In this document: positions 60,394 to 64,000 of the stretch, in pieces
How positions within the stretch are numbered: position 1 is the first letter of the stretch
Layout of the letters: every line of letters starts with the position of its first letter
DNA from: Soonwooa buanensis
Lineage (GTDB): Bacteria; Bacteroidota; Bacteroidia; Flavobacteriales; Weeksellaceae
Assembly (NCBI RefSeq): GCF_900167905.1
Contig: NZ_FUYZ01000010.1
Span: 1-64,000, forward strand
Length of the DNA stretch: 64,000 bases
Direction of reading: 5' to 3'
The notes under the pieces: model-generated
Told to the model about the DNA's origin: nothing
What the model saw: the letters and a program-made list of their open reading frames with translations, nothing else
The model's database searches: none
Position numbers and translations under genes: made by a program

Positions 60394-61797
60394 ATGTCAC
60401 AATTTGATGTTACCGTAATCGGTTCTGGTCCTGGTGGATACGTTGCTGCAATTCGTGCGGCGCAATTGGGTTTCAAAACAGCAATTATCGAAAAATACCC
60501 AACCATGGGTGGAACGTGTCTTAACGTAGGATGTATTCCTTCGAAAGCACTTTTGGATAGCTCTGAGCATTTCGAAAAAGCAAAACACGATTTTGCAGAT
60601 TTCGGTATTATCATCAACGAGCCAAAAGCAGATTTAGCAAGAATGATCGCTCGTAAAAACGAAGTGGTTGATATGACGACGAAAGGAATCAGCTTCTTGA
60701 TGGACAAAAACAAAATCACTGTTTTTGAAGGTGTAGGAAGTTTTGAATCGGCTACAAAAATTAAAGTGACTAAAAATGATGGTTCTACAGAATCTATCGA
60801 GTCAAAATATACGATTATAGCAACAGGTTCTAAGCCATCTTCGTTGCCGTTTATCACATTAGATAAAGAAAGAGTAATCACTTCTACAGAAGCTTTAAAC
60901 TTAAAAGAAATTCCAAAACATTTAATCGTAATCGGTGGTGGTGTAATCGGTCTTGAGTTAGGTTCAGTTTATTTAAGATTAGGTTCTCAAGTAACTGTGG
61001 TTGAATATATGGACAAAATCATTCCAGGAATGGATGGTTCTTTGTCTAAAGAGCTTCAAAAAGTCTTGAAAAAACAAGGTATGAAGTTCGAACTTTCTAC
61101 AGCAGTTTCTGGTGTCGAAAGAAATGGCGATAGCGTAAAAGTTAGTGCTAAAAACAAAAAAGGTGAAGAAGTTGCTTTCGAAGGAGATTATTGTTTAGTT
61201 TCTGTGGGTAGAAAACCTTACACAGACGGACTTGGTCTTGAAGCTGCGGGAGTTGAATTGGATGAAAGAGGAAGAGTAAAAGTAAACGATCATCTTCAAA
61301 CAAATGTTGCAAACATCTACGCAATTGGTGATGTTATCAAAGGTGCGATGTTGGCTCACAAAGCAGAAGAAGAAGGAGTTTTCGTTGCTGAAACTTTGGC
61401 TGGTCAAAAGCCACACATCAATTATAACTTAATCCCGGGAGTTGTTTATACTTGGCCAGAAGTTGCTGGAGTTGGACAAACAGAAGAGCAATTGAAAGAA
61501 GCTGGTGTTGAGTATAAAGTTGGTAATTTCCCAATGAGAGCTTTGGGAAGAAGCCGTGCTTCGGGTGATACAGATGGTTTCGTGAAAATTATTGCTGATG
61601 CAAAAACTGACGAAATCCTTGGTTTCCACATGATTGGCGCAAGAGCTGCAGACTTAGTTGCTGAAGGTGTTACTGCAATGGAATTCCGTGCAAGTGCAGA
61701 AGACTTAACAAGAATGTCTCACGCGCACCCAACTTACGCAGAAGCTGTAAAAGAAGCTGCTTTGGACGCTACAGGAAAAAGAGCAATCCATATGTAA
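60394..61797 (+). CDS. lpdA: Dihydrolipoyl dehydrogenase (E3)
   Basis: E3 reoxidises dihydrolipoamide of 2-oxoacid dehydrogenase complexes and the glycine cleavage system, giving NADH. The 467-residue flavoprotein has the FAD motif VIGSGPGGYVAAIRAAQLG, the redox disulfide Cys42/Cys47 in GGTCLNVGCIPSK, the NAD motif VIGGGVIGLELGSVYLRLG and the C-terminal His-Glu pair in HAHPTYAEAVKEAA. Length is standard. The E2 partner at 28076 is not linked, so this E3 probably serves several complexes. Confidence 0.97.
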   Translation: MSQFDVTVIGSGPGGYVAAIRAAQLGFKTAIIEKYPTMGGTCLNVGCIPSKALLDSSEHFEKAKHDFADFGIIINEPKADLARMIARKNEVVDMTTKGISFLMDKNKITVFEGVGSFESATKIKVTKNDGSTESIESKYTIIATGSKPSSLPFITLDKERVITSTEALNLKEIPKHLIVIGGGVIGLELGSVYLRLGSQVTVVEYMDKIIPGMDGSLSKELQKVLKKQGMKFELSTAVSGVERNGDSVKVSAKNKKGEEVAFEGDYCLVSVGRKPYTDGLGLEAAGVELDERGRVKVNDHLQTNVANIYAIGDVIKGAMLAHKAEEEGVFVAETLAGQKPHINYNLIPGVVYTWPEVAGVGQTEEQLKEAGVEYKVGNFPMRALGRSRASGDTDGFVKIIADAKTDEILGFHMIGARAADLVAEGVTAMEFRASAEDLTRMSHAHPTYAEAVKEAALDATGKRAIHM

Positions 61798-61820
61798 GAT
61801 TTTTAAAATCAAAATATTTA

Positions 61821-61852
61821 AAAAGAGAAGTCAATTTTGGCTTCTCTTTTTT
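61821..61852 (+). terminator. Terminator of lpdA
   Basis: AAAAGAGAAG (61821-61830) pairs with CTTCTCTTTT (61841-61850), then T. Confidence 0.85.
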
Positions 61853-62023
61853 TTTTATTTTAAAATTTGCTTTGATGATATTTTTTAAAGAGAGTTAAAT
61901 TGAATTTTGTTAAAAAAAATGATTTACTAAAAATATTTAATTATTCATTTAAAGTTCCTAAAATACAAGGTTTTTGGCACGTTTGTAGAATATAGGAAAT
62001 TGTAAACCTAAATTTTAAAAGTC

Positions 62024-62929
62024 ATGAAAAAGATATTTACATTTTTAATTTTAGCTATCAGCTTACAAACTTTTGCACAAGAAGCTGGACGATCTGGAGA
62101 ATTGCTAAAAAATGAAGCAAGTACTTCCGAAATGCAACAACGAAATAATGTTGGAGAGATAAGTGGTGAAAGAGGTTCTTCAAAAAATAACGGACAACGA
62201 AACTCTGAAAATAATAGTAATGATTATGGCCGAAGCAATGGATCTTCAGGAATAAGGTCGACAAATAATTATCGATGGAACCAAAACTACGGTTACTCTG
62301 AAGTATTTTTAAGAATTCCTGAAAATGGCTATTTCACAGTAGAAGTTGGTGATCAAATGATAAGTAATTCTTCAGGAAAATACCGTTTCTTTGATTTAAG
62401 TTCTGGTAAGATTCCGGTTTCAATTTATACGAATGGTTATTTAATCTATAGAACTCAGTTGAAAGTTGCGAATAACAGCAGAATGGTTTTGGATTTCTTC
62501 ACCAATAAAGGTTTGTTTTTGCTAGATTCGTATCCTGTACAAGGACAAATGTATGGCTTTAACGAGTGGGACGATGTTTGGAATAATCCATATAATTCTG
62601 GATGGAATCAACCTACTTCTCCAAATTTCAATAACAGTGGCGTTATGAACAATCAATTGTTTCAACAATTTTATAATGCAATGCTGAAAAATGCGGCTTT
62701 TGATAAAGATAAAAAGGAATTCATTCTTCAACAAGTCCGAGCTTCGAATTTTACATCAAATCAAATTGCAATGTTACTAAAACCGTTTTCGTTTGATAGT
62801 AATCGACTGGATGTGGCAAAAATATTATACAAAAATTGCGTTGATAAAAATCAATATTTCGTCGTTGGTGATGCATTTGATTTTGAGACAGGAAGACGAG
62901 ATTTAATGAAGTTTATTTCTAATCAATAA
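62024..62929 (+). CDS. Exported DUF4476 protein
   Basis: The 301-residue product has a signal peptide (residues 1-18, cut after TFA). A low-complexity Asn/Ser/Gly/Arg-rich stretch (about 35-85) follows, then a beta-rich domain at 95-150 (YSEVFLRIPENGYFTVEVGD, KYRFFDLSSGKIPVSIYTNG). The C-terminal DUF4476 domain (about 210-298) reads NAAFDKDKKEFILQQVRASN, then FTSNQIAMLLKPFSFDSNR and LYKNCVDKNQYFVVGDAF. Function is unknown; the family is common in Bacteroidota. A terminator follows. Confidence 0.85.
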   Translation: MKKIFTFLILAISLQTFAQEAGRSGELLKNEASTSEMQQRNNVGEISGERGSSKNNGQRNSENNSNDYGRSNGSSGIRSTNNYRWNQNYGYSEVFLRIPENGYFTVEVGDQMISNSSGKYRFFDLSSGKIPVSIYTNGYLIYRTQLKVANNSRMVLDFFTNKGLFLLDSYPVQGQMYGFNEWDDVWNNPYNSGWNQPTSPNFNNSGVMNNQLFQQFYNAMLKNAAFDKDKKEFILQQVRASNFTSNQIAMLLKPFSFDSNRLDVAKILYKNCVDKNQYFVVGDAFDFETGRRDLMKFISNQ

Positions 62930-62952
62930 TTTTTTAGAACAGAATATAATAT

Positions 62953-62980
62953 AAGAGGAAGTTAGCTTCCTCTTTTTTTG
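62953..62980 (+). terminator. Terminator of the DUF4476 gene
   Basis: AAGAGGAAG (62953-62961) pairs with CTTCCTCTT (62966-62974), then T. Confidence 0.85.
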
Positions 62981-63003
62981 TTTTTTAATACACCTTAAAT
63001 TGG

Positions 63004-64000
63004 TTAATGTGTTTTGTGTAAGTCGTTTTTCGCACGTTTTCGGCTTTTCATGTTTCTGACATTGATGCCATCGCGATCTGATAGTTTTAGATATTCATAA
63101 AGTGTTACCAAGCCAAGAACACCAATAATAGCGAAAGCTAAATGAAAATCTTTAACATTATAATGACCTTCTGTACCATGAAAAAGACTTGCTGTTTTTA
63201 ACGAGAATGCACCAAGCGTAATTCCCATCCCCAAAGTCATTTGTTGTGCTGTGCTATATAATGTATTGGCGTTGTTCATGCGCTCTTTCGGGATGTCAGC
63301 GTATGCTAAAGTATTAAGACTACTAAATTGCATCGACCGAACACATCCTGAAATAAACAATACGGTTATGGTCATCCAATGTGGTGTATCTGGGAAGAGT
63401 AGAAGCATTGCAAAAGATGTTAAACTAAGTAAAATAGTGTTGGCAACTAGAACTCTTCTAAACGAAAATTTCCGAGTGATCCAAACTGTTGCAGGCTTCA
63501 TTACCAAACTACCAACCATACTTGCCATTAGCAAACTTCCAGATTCGAAGGCTGTCAATCCAAATCCGACTTGAAACATTAATGGCATTAAAAAAGGCGC
63601 CATCCCAATAACCATTCTTGTTATAGAACCAGAGTAGATGGTGATTGCGTAAGTTTTGGTTTTTAATTCGGAAAAATCGAGTAGCGGATTATCAACTTTT
63701 TTGGTATGTAAATAAAAAATATAAAACACCAAAATACTAAATATCATCAATGGCACCGAATAATAAACAGGCAGCATATCATTCGTAAAACTTTCTAAAC
63801 CCAACATAAACCCAATCATCCCAATCGTACTTAACGCAAATCCTTTAACATCAAGTTTTCTGTCCGTTTTTTCGTTCGTATCGGGAATGTATTTCATGCT
63901 TAGAAAGAAGGCTAAAAGCCCCAACGGAATATTAATGAAAAAGATCCAGTGCCAACTGAAATAGGTTGTAATATAACCTCCTACAAAAGGACCCAAAATT
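63004..64000 (-). CDS. EmrB/DHA2-type MFS transporter, C-terminal part (5' end off window)
   Basis: The reading frame is open to the window edge and its start lies beyond base 64000. The visible 332 residues begin LGPFVGGYITTYFSWHWIFF and INIPLGLLAFFLSMKYIPD, the typical helix 5-6 motif C of 14-helix DHA2 (EmrB) drug exporters. About eight further helices and a basic C-terminus (MKSRKRAKNDLHKTH) follow. It should use the proton gradient to expel drugs or toxic compounds, usually with an EmrA-like partner, which would lie outside the window. Confidence 0.9.
   Translation of the reverse strand, partial: ILGPFVGGYITTYFSWHWIFFINIPLGLLAFFLSMKYIPDTNEKTDRKLDVKGFALSTIGMIGFMLGLESFTNDMLPVYYSVPLMIFSILVFYIFYLHTKKVDNPLLDFSELKTKTYAITIYSGSITRMVIGMAPFLMPLMFQVGFGLTAFESGSLLMASMVGSLVMKPATVWITRKFSFRRVLVANTILLSLTSFAMLLLFPDTPHWMTITVLFISGCVRSMQFSSLNTLAYADIPKERMNNANTLYSTAQQMTLGMGITLGAFSLKTASLFHGTEGHYNVKDFHLAFAIIGVLGLVTLYEYLKLSDRDGINVRNMKSRKRAKNDLHKTH

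Noticed and set aside
60375-60881. 168-codon antisense ORF over lpdA
   Set aside because: Shadow of a certain dihydrolipoyl dehydrogenase gene with no motif of its own.

Overview
The window looks like chromosomal DNA of a Bacteroidota bacterium, most likely a Flavobacteriia/Weeksellaceae (Chryseobacterium-like) organism. It is AT-rich. Genes lack clear Shine-Dalgarno sites, and several starts are preceded by the Bacteroidota -7 promoter box TAnnTTTG. Three secreted proteins end in type IX secretion (T9SS) sorting domains. Family signatures such as SusC-type/TonB receptors, DUF4476, M36 fungalysin and a monomeric isocitrate dehydrogenase fit the same group. No rRNA, tRNA or CRISPR array was found. 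Most of the window is core chromosome. The only mobile DNA seen is the 5' part of an IS110-family element at the left edge, whose non-coding end is where a bridge RNA would lie.

Layout. (1) 1-1000: IS110 fragment and a lipoprotein gene. (2) 1062-7805: a complete thiamine operon, with promoter, TPP riboswitch, thiS, thiC, a divergent ThiE/TenI paralogue, thiD, thiE, thiG, thiH and thiF, most genes overlapping or abutting. It meets a convergent TonB-dependent receptor. (3) 9880-21117: small membrane and hypothetical proteins, an MsbA-type ABC exporter, a cobalamin-binding radical SAM enzyme, a run of small secreted proteins, an unlisted 56-residue membrane protein and an amino-acid permease. 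(4) 21269-36923: ecotin, T9SS cargo proteins, typA, an M36 metallopeptidase, a 2-oxoacid dehydrogenase E2, a repeat-bearing GC-rich intergenic island, S1/P1 nuclease, uvrA and small envelope proteins. (5) 37014-44335: an MscS channel facing a five-gene co-directional cluster with two class III adenylate cyclases, an HD hydrolase, a YitT membrane protein and a Crp/Fnr regulator. (6) 44428-64000: DUF763 protein, thiol peroxidase, isocitrate dehydrogenase, a two-component system with a TPR lipoprotein kinase, katG, mgsA, tatC, kdsD-like isomerase, recQ, a glycosyltransferase, lpdA, a DUF4476 protein and the end of an EmrB-type MFS gene.

How the genes work together. The thi genes cover both branches of thiamine phosphate synthesis under riboswitch control. 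E2 and LpdA are parts of 2-oxoacid dehydrogenase complexes but sit about 31 kb apart. KatG and Tpx form an antioxidant layer. The cyclase cluster looks like a cyclic-nucleotide signalling locus, although its Crp/Fnr member lacks the usual cAMP cassette.

Most notable observations: the two cyclases share a 608-bp near-identical direct repeat behind unrelated sensor modules; the DUF763 protein ends in QLSLF, a textbook sliding-clamp binding motif, and carries a helix-hairpin-helix; RecQ has lost three of the four zinc-ligand cysteines; ecotin has Asn at the P1 position; and the IS110 upstream region can fold as expected of a bridge RNA. All similarity calls were made by eye from family knowledge; no database search was run.
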